A DNA stretch of 64,000 nucleotides from Botryotinia globosa (lineage: Eukaryota; Ascomycota; Leotiomycetes; Helotiales; Sclerotiniaceae): positions 1,824,501-1,888,500 of the forward strand of contig RCSZ01000005.1 in assembly GCA_014898425.1 (NCBI GenBank). The letters are read 5' to 3'. The notes under the pieces were generated by a model. It was not told the origin of the DNA, did not search any database, and saw only the letters and a list, made by a program, of their open reading frames with translations. This document shows, in pieces, positions 35,625 through 47,915 of the stretch. Within the stretch, counting starts at the first letter, position 1. Each line of letters begins with the position of its first letter. Position numbers and translations under genes: made by a program.

Positions 35625-37410
35625 ATGTCACAAGACGGTAAAGTTGATCTTGTAGTAGTCGGAGCAGGTAAGTTAACCCTCAGAAAGAGATAAGAGATAT
35701 CAATGTGCTGACTTTCATGTGACAGGTTGGTTTGGTCTCGCTGGTGCAAAAACCTATCTCCAAGTCCACCCTAACGCAAATGTCGTTGTTTTGGCTGATA
35801 ATGCAACGATTGGAGGTGTATGGGCCAATGATAGATTATATCCTGGGCTGAAAACGAACAATATGTTAGGAACACTAGAGTATAGCGAGTTTCCTATGAC
35901 TACAGAGAAATATGGTGTTAAACCTGGAGAATATATTCCCGGGTCCGTAGTCCACCAATATCTCGAAGACTTTGCGAAAGAATACAATGTCTATGATGAG
36001 ATTAGGTTCGAGAGTAAAGCAATCTCAGCCGAGCATCAAGATGAAGGTGGCTGGATTGTCACGATTGGTTCAAGCAGTGTTCCGGCTACTTTCGAGGAGT
36101 ATAAAATATACACATCGAAACTTATCGTTGCGACAGGACTGACTTCACTGCCGTTCGTTCCTCCACTCCCTGGGATTGAGGGCTTCACACCACCTGTATT
36201 TCATACGAAAGGATTTCCAAATCACTTGGAAACCTTGGAGACAGCGAAAAGCGTGTGTGTTTTTGGAGCCGCAAAATCCTCTTTTGATATGGCATATGCA
36301 TATGCGTCGAAGGGAGTTCACGTAGACTGGATTATCAGAGAGTCAGGGCATGGTCCAGGATGGATGGCTGAGTCGTACGCCACGCCTCTCAAGATCTGGA
36401 TCGAAAAGATGGTTAATACGAGAGTTTTCACTTGGTTTAGTCCTTGTATATATGGCGACTATGATGGATATGGAACGGTCCGTTCCTGGTTGCACGGCAC
36501 AGCGGCTGGTCGCTGGTTTGTCGATAAGTATTGGGCAAACTCAGAAAACGAGATTAAAAGGGTAAATGGGTATGATAAGCACCCAGAGACCGCAAAGCTT
36601 AAGCCGTGGTCGAATTCATTCTACGTTGGAACGATGCTCTCGATTTTGAATCATGATACGGATATTTTCGAACTTGTTCGCAAAGGTGCAATCTCTGTTC
36701 ACATTGGAGATATTGTAAACCTAAGTGCGAACACAGTGAGCCTTTCAAATGGCGAAAAATTAAAAACCGACGCTTTCGCCTGTGCTACTGGATGGAAACA
36801 TGTACCGCCACTAGAATTTCTCCCTAGAGGAATAGATTTAGGACTTCCGCACGCTCCAGGATCCGATGAACCTACTGATCTGCTAGAAAGAGCCGACAAG
36901 GAAATTCTCTCCAAGTTTCCTAAATTGAAGGATGAGCCACTTACAGTCAAGAGAGTAAAGCCAATGGAAGGAGCACCTGAAAGAAGGCTCGAGCCTTTTA
37001 GATTATTTCGTTTCATGGTCCCTCCTAAATTCGTCGAGTCTAGGGATATCATTTTTCTGGGTTGTATGACATCGGTCTCTACAGCATTCCTGGCTCAATT
37101 TCAAGCACTTTGGGCTACTGCGTTTTTCAATAACAAAGTCTCCATACCTTCCGACATGGAATATCAAACCGTTCTACACAGTAGATTTGGAAAGTGGAGA
37201 TATCCTTCAGGCTTTGGTGCTAGACATCCCGATACCGTTTTTGACGGGTTACCATATTATGATATGTTGCTCAAGGACATGGGATTGAGAAATCATAGAA
37301 AGTCAAGTTGGTTTTGGGAGATCTTTGAACCATATAGCGCGAAGGATTATGTTGGTGTGGTTGATGAATTGAAGCAGAAGATTAAAGTCGAGAAAGGAAA
37401 TGGAAATTAG
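35625..37410 (+). CDS. Flavin-containing monooxygenase
   Basis: Two exons (35625-35667 and 35726-37410; 58-nt intron, GTAAGT...GACAG) give 575 residues. The exon junction falls inside the FAD-binding Rossmann motif, rebuilding VVVGAGWFGLAGA (GxGxxG). Further features are TIGGVWANDRLYPGL with the conserved Trp, then PVFHTKGFP in the place of the FxGxxxH signature, and a second nucleotide-binding motif VCVFGAAKSSFD for NADPH. The class-B FMO/Baeyer-Villiger-related family adds one oxygen atom to N, S or ketone substrates; the substrate here is unknown. The GxGxxG at the NADPH site is altered to GAAKSS, a variant seen in FMO-like fungal enzymes. It follows the C2H2/C6 regulator in tandem. Confidence 0.9.
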
Positions 37411-37758
37411 AGCTAGACGAGAATTTACCAAAACCTTACGAGTCTACCTGGTGTACTAATGAATGAGAATTGGCTTACAAACAGTGCGGGGTGTACGAGT
37501 AATGAGCCACAATAATATCAGGCTGCCATCTTTATTAGACTCACCTCACTACAAACAGATGCTGAAACTGCATGCGTCAGCATATTATATATCCATCATT
37601 TCAATTTCCCTTGTTTCTCAAGATTAATCTAATCTTACATCATTTTATCTATATCTATTCGCATACCCAGTAGTCATATTTCCAACATCAATTCTCAATT
37701 TCATCACGTAGCACTCCTCGTTTATCAAAAAACTATCTCAACACCCACCACAATCACA
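37411..37758. other. Intergenic region
   Basis: 3' flank of the monooxygenase and short promoter/leader of the bactofilin-like gene, pyrimidine-rich before the ATG. Nothing else seen. Confidence 0.5.
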
Positions 37759-38677
37759 ATGGTCTTCATCCCTGGCGATAACAAAGTTCAAATCCCCGAA
37801 CTAGCCGATACAGAGGGCCCGCCCGCCTACACCCCCTACGATACTCCCGCGCCGTCCACAATTTCAGGCTCCAGCTACCCACCAGATTTCTCCTCCCTCC
37901 CTCCCACTCCCTCCTCCTCTAGTCCTTCAACATCCACACCCAACATCCCCGTTTCCAACGCCGTATCCTCATCTCGCTCAGTATCCCTATCTGGCCCCCT
38001 GAAAATCCTCGAGTCGGTATCTGGTTCCTCATCCGTGACATTATATCACCACGTGACGGTTTGCGGCCCCGTAAAAGCGAGTGCTAAAATTGTTCTCTAC
38101 GATCATGTCACTGTATCCGACGATGTGAGATCGAGTTCATCTATTTCGTTAGATGGAGGAGCAGGGAAAGGGGGAGTTGTGATTATGGGGACTGTGAAGA
38201 GTAGTTCGAGCATAGAGATGAGAGGAAATGTGTATGTGCAGGGAGATGTGAAGAGTAGCTCTAAGGTGTTACTAGAGGGAATAGGAGGATTGGTGAGGGT
38301 TGGGGGGAAGGTGGATACGAGTGGACAGGTTACTATCAGGGGAGGAGTAGAGGTGGGAAATGTGGAGAGTAGTGGCAAGATTATTGTTGAGTCGTTAGAG
38401 AAGCAGAGGATTGTTTTGGGAGATTTACAATCGAGAGGTGGAATGGAAATTGAGGGGGATGTGGAAATTCGGTGAGTCATTTGCCTGAGTATATCATAAC
38501 GCATAGACTGACTTTGATTCTAGCAACGAGCTGAAAGCTAGCGGTAATGTGAAGATTAACGGAAAGCTGCATGTGCACGGAAATTTTACGGTCCATGGTA
38601 ATGTCAAAGTTCAGGCTGGTTCGGAACTCATTGTGAATGGCAGGAGAACTATACATGGGAAGATGGAGAATGCTTAA
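37759..38677 (+). CDS. Bactofilin-like polymer-forming protein
   Basis: Two exons (37759-38471 and 38524-38677; 52-nt intron) give 288 residues. The N-terminal ~80 residues are Pro/Ser/Thr-rich and disordered. From about residue 80 short repeats of alternating Gly, Val and Ser (SGPLKIL, VKASAKIVLYDHVTV, VKSSSSIEMRGNVYVQGDVKS) form the pattern of a right-handed beta-helix like bacterial bactofilins (polymer-forming cytoskeletal family). The intron junction keeps the repeat in frame: GDVEIR joins NELKASGNVKINGKL. In bacteria these proteins self-assemble into filaments; the fungal role is unknown. No signal peptide or membrane segment is visible, so it is probably cytosolic. Confidence 0.82.
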
Positions 38678-38990
38678 AGTCGAAGTGCTGTCTCTCCAAC
38701 TTGAAGCCACAAAGAATTGCACCTCCTGAGTTTAGCGTCCAGTAATGCAAGCGAATTCCTCTAGCGGTTAGGACTTAACAAAGCCTAGCAAGTCACTCAC
38801 TTTTCTAGCCTAGGTATAAAATCGTAGTTATAGAAGTCATTATTTCCCGCAAAAATCTATTCTACATTGAAATTCCCGCATATGGTATCTAATTTAGGCG
38901 CCTTGTTAAATCCCAACCCAGATATTTCGTGTTTACTACCAAAACTCCTAGAATATCGCATATCAGCGAAAATAGGGTTAAATTCTATTC
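38678..38990. other. Short intergenic region between convergent genes
   Basis: 3' flanks of the bactofilin-like and pyrophosphatase genes. No feature recognised. Confidence 0.5.
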
Positions 38991-41301
38991 CTAAGCCCGC
39001 GTCCTGTTGGTCCCATTCTTATGGGTTAAATCAGAAACCCAGCCTTTGAAGTCATCTAGTTCTCCCTTGAACCATGCCCACCAATTTTTCTCATCATCTG
39101 TCTTACTACTCTCGTCTTCTACTACCGGCCTATCGACATTTGGGTCTTCCAAGTCTTCTGGTGTATCTACACCCACCATTTGTGGAGGGACTACATTAGG
39201 ATCTGCCGCAGAGCTAGCTTCGATTGGTGATATAGATAGAGTTGCATTTGTTTGAGGCTCCAGCTTTGAAGGACTTGGCTCAGGATCAGCAGGTTCGGGG
39301 AGAGATGTGTCAGGCGAGTGAAATCCAACAGGCTTGAGTGGAAGACGCAATGTGCCGTTATTGGGGTTAGGTGTAAGTCCCAGAGAGTCACAAATTATAT
39401 TATACACTTCGATATTTTCTGAATCATGTTAGCTAAATTTAGCTGGGAAATACTGCTGTGAACTTACGAAAAGGCTCAACGCGACTATTCGGCTCATGCG
39501 GAAAAGCAGGGCCTCTAGCAATGAAAATAGCTCTCATGAGCGGATGCTCGTGATCGTAGCCATGCAGTCCTCGAGGGTGATAGGCAATTCCTTTTGCTTT
39601 TCCTTCAACTACATCAAATTCGTCCTTCATGACAATCGCCCAACCAGTCTTTGGAACAATCCATAAAGGTGCAATTCGCTCATTTTTGGAAAAATGATAA
39701 CGTTCGGGCATATTGACGTCTCGTAGATAAACCTCAAAATTGGGATTGATAGCGGCTTCTGCAGCCAATGTATCGTAAAGACCTTGAAGGTGTGAGGTAT
39801 CTTTTGGCCGAAGTCCATATAAAGGCCAGCCATCAGTGTGCTCGATTAGACTGGTATCAATGATATCTTCCAGTTGAATAAGACGATTTGTGTCTGTAGT
39901 AGCCATTCCATGATCTGAAACAATGACAACGTTAACAATATCTGTTAAATTTCTCGCTTCAAGTCCTTGAAACAATTGATCAAGCATAGTGTCAACTTCT
40001 GTTATAGTAACCCTGATTTCAGTACTATTCGGCCCGTAAAGATGACCATGCTGATCAACATTAGGTACGTATGCTGCAATTAGTTGAGGTCTCATATCAG
40101 CCAAAGCTGCTTGACTATCTTCTCGGCCAGGCTTATCCAAAAGCTCAAGCACTCGGCTGACCTTGTTGGGAAGCAGTTCTTGTCCGTTGTATTTATCCAA
40201 GTATGCAGGCTCCACATCCATGATATTTGCTTCGCTTCCTGGCCACATGTGAATGGCAGTTCTGATTCCTTGGTTTTCAGCAGTGACCCATAGAGGCTCG
40301 CCGCCCCACCATTTCTTGTGCATCGCTTCAGTTTTGGTATAGTAGAATTCTTCTTGTAATTTCTCGTCCCAAAATGTATTTCCCACAACGCCGTGTGATT
40401 CTGGGTAGAGACCAGTAACCAATGTATAATGGTTTGGAAAAGTGACAGAAGGGAAGCTAGGATTCATATAGACAGGCGAAATTCCCTCTTCGACAAAAGT
40501 ATTTAATCTAGGTGTGATACCCCGTTTCAAGAAGTCGGCTCGAAATCCGTCCAAGCTTATCAAGATAGTCGTTGGCGCGAATAAAGCTGTGCCATTGCTC
40601 AGAAAAGTTTGATGTTCTTTCGTGAAACGTGCTTTCTTTGACAGCTTCCATGCCACTAACAATAGAGCCGTAAACCCCAGTGCTATCAGAAGATATATAG
40701 CACACCAAGCCCATCTCGAGTTTTTTCGTTGCGTCGCCTGGTCCCGGAGATTTAGCAAGCCGCGTCTGTCGGCATCGTCGCTCTCGTCAGTTTCGCTGCT
40801 TGATCCTGTCGCACTGCCTTCTTTCATGCGCCCTCCTTCCATCTCGAACATCAACTCTCCATCTTCACCATAACTTGCATCTTCCATCAATTTCTCCTTC
40901 TTCTTCTGCCGTCTATTTCTCCTTTGGCGTCGTTTTTCTTCCACCTCGGTTCCATCGTCTTGATTTGAGGAATCTTCATTGCCAGCTCCAGGTAAGAGAA
41001 CATGGCTCTTACTCCATAGACCTCTAAGTCCCGAGCTTATTCCTTCCAATGCGCTTCCTCTTCTCCCGCGCTTCAAATTTCTTTCTAAAAGCTCGTCCCT
41101 TTCTTCTTCCTCTTCTAATACACCTCGATCATATTTCCTAATATCTGCGGACGTACGCGCTCCCTGAAGTATCTTATCATCATCACTGTCTTCGTCTTGA
41201 TCACTGTGCTCTGAATGTATAGACGGAGCATCCTCGTCGTAATTCGAAGGAGATAATAGGGAAGCGTTTCCAGCGGCAGATTTCCGAATGTTGGATGACA
41301 T
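38991..41301 (-). CDS. Type II membrane nucleotide pyrophosphatase/phosphodiesterase
   Basis: Two exons (41301-39468 and 39418-38991; 49-nt intron) give 753 residues. An acidic, Ser-rich cytosolic N-terminus (1-197) precedes one membrane segment (about 198-219). The alkaline-phosphatase-fold NPP domain follows, with the metal aspartate in ILISLDGFRADF (D251), the nucleophile threonine in FPSVTFPNHY (T287), VSDHGMA and the HPRGLHGYDH metal histidines. Splicing joins VEPF to QNIEVYNIICDSLGL, as in other family members. Yeast Npp1/Npp2 relatives hydrolyse extracellular nucleotides to supply phosphate at the vacuole or cell surface. A ~140-residue Pro/Ser/acidic C-terminal tail ending in a Trp-rich segment (NWWAWFKGELDDF) extends beyond the catalytic domain. 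Confidence 0.93.
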
Positions 41302-42415
41302 CGTGCCTAGAACTTGCTACTCATATAGAACTATGATTGTATGTCTTTCATTTCATAATTCGTTGAGACACACACTGCAAAAGGCTATAGAGGGCGGAAA
41401 CAGTTCAATGTTCGAGAGCTTCGAATTGACAAGGAGAGCCTGGCGATAGCCATTGTTCAACTGAAGCCTGAAAATTAAGGCATATTGGTGACATCTTCTC
41501 TCTCGGATTTCTATCTTGTACTGCCTTGAGTTGCCTTGATTATTACGTGAAAGCTTCATACCTCAACGCTTATGGGAATGAGTAATTGAGATGATTCCAG
41601 TCGACTGTGGAGTGTGGGATGTGGTGGAAATAGTGTGAATATCCTGGTGCTTGGAAACGATGAGGGAGGGGCAGGTGGAAGAAGTAGCATATCCTCCAAG
41701 TCTGGTGAAACTGCAAAATATCTATCATCGGATTCCTCAAATGTTGAGATCTACAATATACGCTCTAAGTGGGGGTTTTCACAGACGATACGCTCTACTC
41801 AGGTTGCTCAACATTATCTTCATTCTCGTCATTTCCTCTTCGTATTCCCATCCTTTTCATGTTGTCCTATCATTTTTGAATTATTTCCATGTTTCTTCTG
41901 AGACCAAGTGGTCAAATTATACTTTCTATTGACAAAAGCGTGATGACGAGCTGTGTCATTTCTGCGCGAATCCATAGGCAAATTGAGGGGGTTCAACCAT
42001 GATGAGGGATTTTATATCCAACTTGCATAGCAAAAATCGCGCAAGCTTTGCTTACGGATCGCCGCTGTAGGTGACTGTCGTTTCTTTCACAGTGAGAGAA
42101 GGAGAGTATATCTTCCTTCTCAATCCATACTTTTCATCTGAATGCACAAGTTGTTCAAATCTCCATCAGAAATTTCTCCCTCGATAAGATTTTCTCACAC
42201 TTTACATCTTCAAACCCAGCCTACATACAGAGAGCAACTGACATGGAGCCAGTCTCCTGTATGGTATTCGGAATTGGTGTATACATTACTATGATTGTTT
42301 TGCAACTAATGCAAGAGAGGAATAATTAATTATTGGTTAAGATATCAATGTACATTCACCGTTACTGCTGTCTCAACGAATCTCATTATTGATATGCTTG
42401 CAGACCCAGGAGCTT
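41302..42415. other. Intergenic region
   Basis: Promoter of the pyrophosphatase gene and 3' flank of the permease gene. Small open frames at 41614-41932 lack any recognisable homology. Confidence 0.5.
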
Positions 42416-44333
42416 TCACTGAGTTACTGCCGAAGTTGCAAGAGCCCGATCCCCTCCCAGCTCGGCTTTCTTTTCGAAGGGACTTGGCTTGGTCTTTCCA
42501 TCATCTGAACTATCTTCAACGCCTTCCATAATTTCTTCCGGGTCTCTACCCATCATATGATGCTAGGATTACCAGTGTTAGCCTTCGTGGCTGGAATGTT
42601 AGTATGGGATGTATGTAACTCACCTCGACATTGATCACAGGCCCTTTGAACCATTTATGTGCTGACACGAACCACCAGATCATTACTATACTCATCGCTG
42701 AATCTATCATTAGCCGCCAAAGATGGATTTAAAGGAATATCAAAACCCAAGAGTACTTACGTCCGAAATAAACAACCACGGTCCAATTCATCAAAGAGGC
42801 GGTGAGATCATTGCCTTTATACGCCGGAAAGCAGAGGATTGGCACCATAACAAGAATAAAAGAAGAGGCGGCCATTCCAATCGGCTTGCTGAATTTGCCA
42901 AGATGCCATGGCCCGCGTCGAAATCTATCGCCAACGAAGAATACGCGAATAAAGATAGGGATGGTGAAGGCAACATAGGCTGCGATGGCACCAACGGAGA
43001 ATATGGCGCCAATGGCTACGCTTCCGCCAAAAATCAACAACAGGAGAAGGCAACCTATGACAGTATTGAACCACACGGCATTGACTGGAGTATAAGTAGA
43101 CTTATTAATTCTCTTGATCCACCAAGAACATGGAAAACATTCGTCTCGAGCATAGGCGAAAGTTACTCGAGAAGCGGCCACCATACATCCTTGACCCATA
43201 AAAAATCCGCACATAATAGTGAGGGCAAGGATAGCGAGCGCAATCTTCTGTGGCATCACTTGAACGAGATACGATGCCCATGGTTGTCCAAGCGGGGAAT
43301 CAATGACCTCGGTAATATCGATGACAGTGTAAGCAACAACAATTTGCAAAGCCCATCCCATAATACCTCCAATTCCACTGGTCAGAACGATGGCGCGTGG
43401 GGCTGCGATACTGGCATTACTGCACTCCTCGGAGAGATGGAACGGGGCATCATATCCGGACATTGTCCAAATAATGGCGATAAACGACATGAGAACTGCG
43501 ACTCCATCTGGCCAATCGGTACCATTCTGTATAGACCAGACCTCCTTCGAAGGGAAGAATTTTGGCGTTGTGGCAGTTCCGGTGACCGACGTTGGAATCA
43601 TGATGATTACTACCAACAAAGCTATCATATTCAGCGTCGATCCAAAGGAATTGAACTTCGCAATCCACAATGTTGGCATACTCGATATAACTCCATGGAT
43701 GATCATAATAAAGACAGTCAATAAGAACGTCTGGTAATTTGTTGGCTCGTAGTCGGGGTGAGTGATTGATGCGGCAGCTAGAATCATGGCAGCGAGCGCA
43801 TAGTCCACACTGGGTGCTCCTGTGATCTGGACCATCCAATTCGACCATCCAGTTATCCAAGCTGCAAATGGACCCCATCCTGGAGGAGCGAGTACTGCTG
43901 CAGCATAATATAATCCACCACTTGAAAATATTCAGCGCTTGCATTTTTGAACAATATCGAAGAACACTCACCTAGTTGGCATACTCGAACACAACTCTGC
44001 TATTCCCATAGCGACACATTGGATGAAGAACCAACTTACCAACCACCCCCAAACCATTCCTCCAGTACCTGCATAACCCATTCCATAATACAAGGTACTC
44101 GCGAAACTGGGCAACAATCCAAGCACAGCAAAAGAAACACAAAAAGTTGTCCATAAGGAGAATTCTCGCTTGAACTCTTGCTTATAACCCAGAGCCGTCA
44201 GTGCAGCTTCATCCGCACTCAAGACTTCAAGATTTGGGCTATCTCCAACCGGCAACGCCGTCGTGACAGAAGGACGACGTATCAAGTCATTATGAGCCGA
44301 GGCATTGCTCTTCGACTGTGTCAAAGTAGCCAT
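42416..44333 (-). CDS. Amino-acid/GABA-type permease (APC superfamily)
   Basis: Four exons (44333-43972, 43920-42761, 42697-42624, 42562-42416) give 580 residues with about twelve hydrophobic segments. Diagnostic pieces are FSLWTTFCVSFAVLGLLPSF in the first membrane helix and PTSGGLYYAAAVLAPPGWGP across intron 1. Others are SGYDAPFHLSEECSNA in the middle and MIWWFVSAHKWFKGPVINVE near the end. This is the fungal GABA/polyamine/choline permease group of the amino acid-polyamine-organocation superfamily (Uga4/Hnm1-like), acting as proton symporters in the plasma or vacuolar membrane; substrate is not predictable. Start ATG 44333 was used because the two codons before it begin with TTG. Introns are 51, 63 and 61 nt with frame conserved. 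Confidence 0.92.
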
Positions 44334-47300
44334 CTTCAATATGAGGATGATTGTTGTAGGTTTGGAGAAGATACCGCGGACGTGGCATATTTATGTAGTA
44401 CACGGAGGTTTATCAATTGCCCGCAAGGCATGACAGAATTCCATTTGAAGCACGTTTGCTCATAGGGCGGAAGGGGTCGCACAACAGCTATCAGATCTTA
44501 TACTTGATCAGGAAGGTTTAGCCTGAACCCCTGCTATCAAGAGGTGGCTTCGGGAATCGGGTGAACTTCTCTTGGTGGCTTCGTCTTCAATTTCTTTATC
44601 TTGATGTAACTTTAATTTTATCTTTCTTATGGTTTCCCTCTACTGTGGTCGTTAGTTTTGTCGTCATTCTCATGTATGTATACACAAGTACATCGTTGGG
44701 TTTCTCAGGACCTTATTGAATTTATCTGAAATTATCATCAACACAGAACAACGAAACACAAGTCATATGAAGAAACATCATGTATTGTGACAACACCAGT
44801 GACCAGGCCAATGGTAAAACTGCCCCGCATCTACTAGATATGAAAAGATACACCAGAAATTGCTTATCTTTTATCTTGCACCAATTACTTACTATTCCTT
44901 GTCATCCTTATCGCGCACCATGAGGTATGCAGCATCGATGTTTAATTCCGGTAGGATGCTTGGAAGAGCTCTTATCCTATCTTTAATGCGGAATCAAACA
45001 TGAATATCTGTTTCCGTGCGTTTTTATATATCCTTGCCAAGACATGATGACACTAACTCATGACAGGTTATTATATCACTTCTAACCATATTGTTTTTAC
45101 ACCACTTGTTGGAGAACCTCCATAATTATCTGTTATACGGAGTACAGAGTATATAAATAAACTTCGCTCCCGAGCCAGACCCAGTTTCAATATCATGGCC
45201 AATGCTAACTCCACTTCCCACGAAAATGTGGGGAAAGATAACCACCCTCACTTTACGTAACCCTTGCCCATCAAACATCGATATCGAGCCGTTAAATTGG
45301 CCAACGTTTATCCTCCTCGAGCCCTCGTCTCTTCAGATACACTTATGCCAAAATGAAACAGGACGTCAGCTTTGGACCCTGCAAGCGAAGACGACAAAAG
45401 CGTAATCTGTGGAGATCCTTTGGTATTCGTAACCGTCTGGCCGATATTAATCCCTGCATTCTTTCTAACTGATATCGATACTTTGATGACTTGATAACAG
45501 ACGACATGAGACGGCTAGTTGAGTGAGAATACAAAGAAAGGGGTGAGGACGGTGTCGCGAATATATATTCCAGTTGTATCTGATACGGAACAGATATATC
45601 TATTTCGTCTCTAACAAGAAACCCACTTGCTAAAAGTTCAAGACCACGCTTACACCCAGTACTCCAATTTGCAACCACATGTGTCCCTTCTTTCCTAAAA
45701 TAACTAAGAGATGTTGGAACAACTTCATGCTCTCCCGTCGCCCCCGATCACTTCCCATCATTTTTATTGGCTGTCGTGAAGCAACAAATCCTATCTCTTC
45801 TACTATACCCCAAGTGCAAACCACGATTCCCAACTTCAACGCGACATTGCCCAACATTAGAACTAGATTAATATCGTAACTGCGCTGGACTCATTGATAA
45901 ACATCCCATTTTGCAATTTGCTTATATGTCGCACCCGAACGTGTGACCTTGCTCCTTTTTCCTTGTATAATTGGTGAGTACGATGGGATTAGCTGCGAAG
46001 CTTGGGCTGCATACTCAAGAAGATCGGAGTATCATGTCGAACTTACATTTTTGGCGTTATATTAAGATAAGTTGTAGCAGGGAGCGACAGAAAGTTTGAG
46101 CTCTTGAGCTCTTGTATCAATTCGTAGTTACCTGCCGTGGAAACGTAAGTCGATTGTTGCATCTCATCTGATGTTCCTCGCTTGTTGAGATTGAACAGAC
46201 TACATAGATGGATACACATAACAGATATGCGGAAGACAGATACCAAATAAATTTGACCCCCTTTGAATCAAATCACCAGTAGGGACCTGGCGTAATCACC
46301 TGAAAAGTTTGAATGTGTTCCTTTGATTGGCTAGTTTCTGACAGCAAGGATTTGTTGCACATCTTAATTCTTATCATTTTCAAGTTTGCCTTGCCCTCTC
46401 GTAATGAAATTGAAAGTGAAACCGAACCTGAAAACTAGATGTGCAACAAAAGTCTTTTTGTATGCTTTTATCACGTGTTGCCAGGTGGAGGTTTGGCATG
46501 TTGGGTGAGAGGGTGGGAAACAAGATTAGGTTGTCTCAAGAGGAAACATGCAAGATGAATGAACAAGCAGGGTGAAGAGATCCTAATCTTCCCTCAGTAC
46601 AATCACCTCTACTAGTGGCAACTACAACCATCTCCGTAGGCAATGCACCAGCTAGAAAATGTATACACCAGAAGGGAGAACAAAGCCAGTAGAATACTCC
46701 AAGCAGCTCAAGAACAGCAACATGATGCATAGAAAGTATGGCCAAAAACTAATTTGACAGTAGTCCGTCCCAATGAGACTGTGGAAATGAGTCGAATAAT
46801 TGAGGTTCCTGATCGAGGAGCCCAATAATGAATTGTTGAAGCTCAGAAAACCCCAAAAAGCTTTGCGACATATCGCGCTATCGCTACCAATACCCATCAT
46901 ATAGAAATAATGCGTTCATGCATTGAGAAATTCATATAACCTTGGAACCCAAAACAAATCCTCGATCTCCACAAAAATATTCACTTCACTTCACTTCCGC
47001 TCCATCAAAATCACAAAAGCTTAAGAGCGCGACGCTCTTTAACCCCAATGAACCATTATCGCATATGTTATACTTTTTATAATTCATATACCCGACAATG
47101 TCACTGTCCGATCGAAGCCCTCACAATGCCAAGTAGAAAGGCGGACAACATTCTCGAGAATGCTGAATTCTACCGCTGCGCCATCGAGGCGTGTGATGCT
47201 TATATGTTTGAGGCTTTGAGGTTATATAATAAGCCGAAGCGAGAGGACAGAATATGTTAGCTGCCTACTTATATTTAGCGTAATGGGAAACATCTACGAG

Positions 47301-47915
47301 ATATTCCTCGCTGGCAAGCCCACTCTGAAAACGACCTCCCGCACCTGCATACAACGAGACCAATGAAACAGGAACTCTTACTTCAATATGGCTATGCATG
47401 ATTGCTATGATTCATCCCATCAATTATATGGGTTCACAACATTGCCCACCTTTAGGTTTTTGAGTATCAATTCAAACTAGGTGCAAGTACTAAAGCCGTG
47501 ACACACTGCCATATTCTCAAATATCATGTATCTAGAAACCAGTACTAGAACACTGACAAAGAAATCAACGTAAAGGCCCTTTGAAACCCAATGCGGATAG
47601 CAGTATGTACCTTTTTCGGTGCGATCTTATGTGTCCTTTCTGGGAATACCACCCTGGATATGAGACTTGCACGATCCTCGGAAACTTGCAGATGCATTGC
47701 TTGATCTTGAAGGAGTTGGAGGAGATTGACCAAGTAGAATAGGAATTGAGCGTGGCATCATTGATGGGTTAAAGCACCTGAGTTCGTGATAAGCAAATTA
47801 CTCCATTCAAACCATCACATTCGTCCAATTCAGCCAGCGGTAACCTCAGGGTGTACGATATCCGACTCGGAAAAACTGGTGTGCTATTTCCATATCAAAT
47901 GCAGAACGTGACAGT
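44334..47915. other. Gene-poor intergenic region
   Basis: About 3.6 kb. One speculative two-exon small frame (45195-45472) and a 70-codon frame at 47048-47260 with no recognised relatives are the only candidates; otherwise nothing. The first few hundred bases should be the permease promoter. Confidence 0.5.
45195..45472 (+). CDS. Speculative small two-exon gene
   Basis: ATG 45195 follows a TATATAAATA box (45151-45160) and a short leader. Exon 1 (45195-45256) encodes MANANSTSHENVGKDNHPHF. A GTAACC...CTTCAG intron (45257-45336, 80 nt) joins it in frame to exon 2 (45337-45472), giving 65 residues with a basic CKRRRQKR stretch and stop TGA. No signal peptide, domain or family is recognised. The support is only a TATA box, plausible splice sites and frame agreement, which can occur by chance. 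Confidence 0.2.

Noticed and set aside
42723..43724. 333-codon plus-strand frame antisense to the permease
   Set aside because: It is the complement of exon 2 of a well-supported permease and its translation is low-complexity polar without homology.
47048..47260. 70-codon open frame in the 44-48 kb gap
   Set aside because: It has an ATG but no family match, no splice or promoter support beyond chance; left as unassigned.
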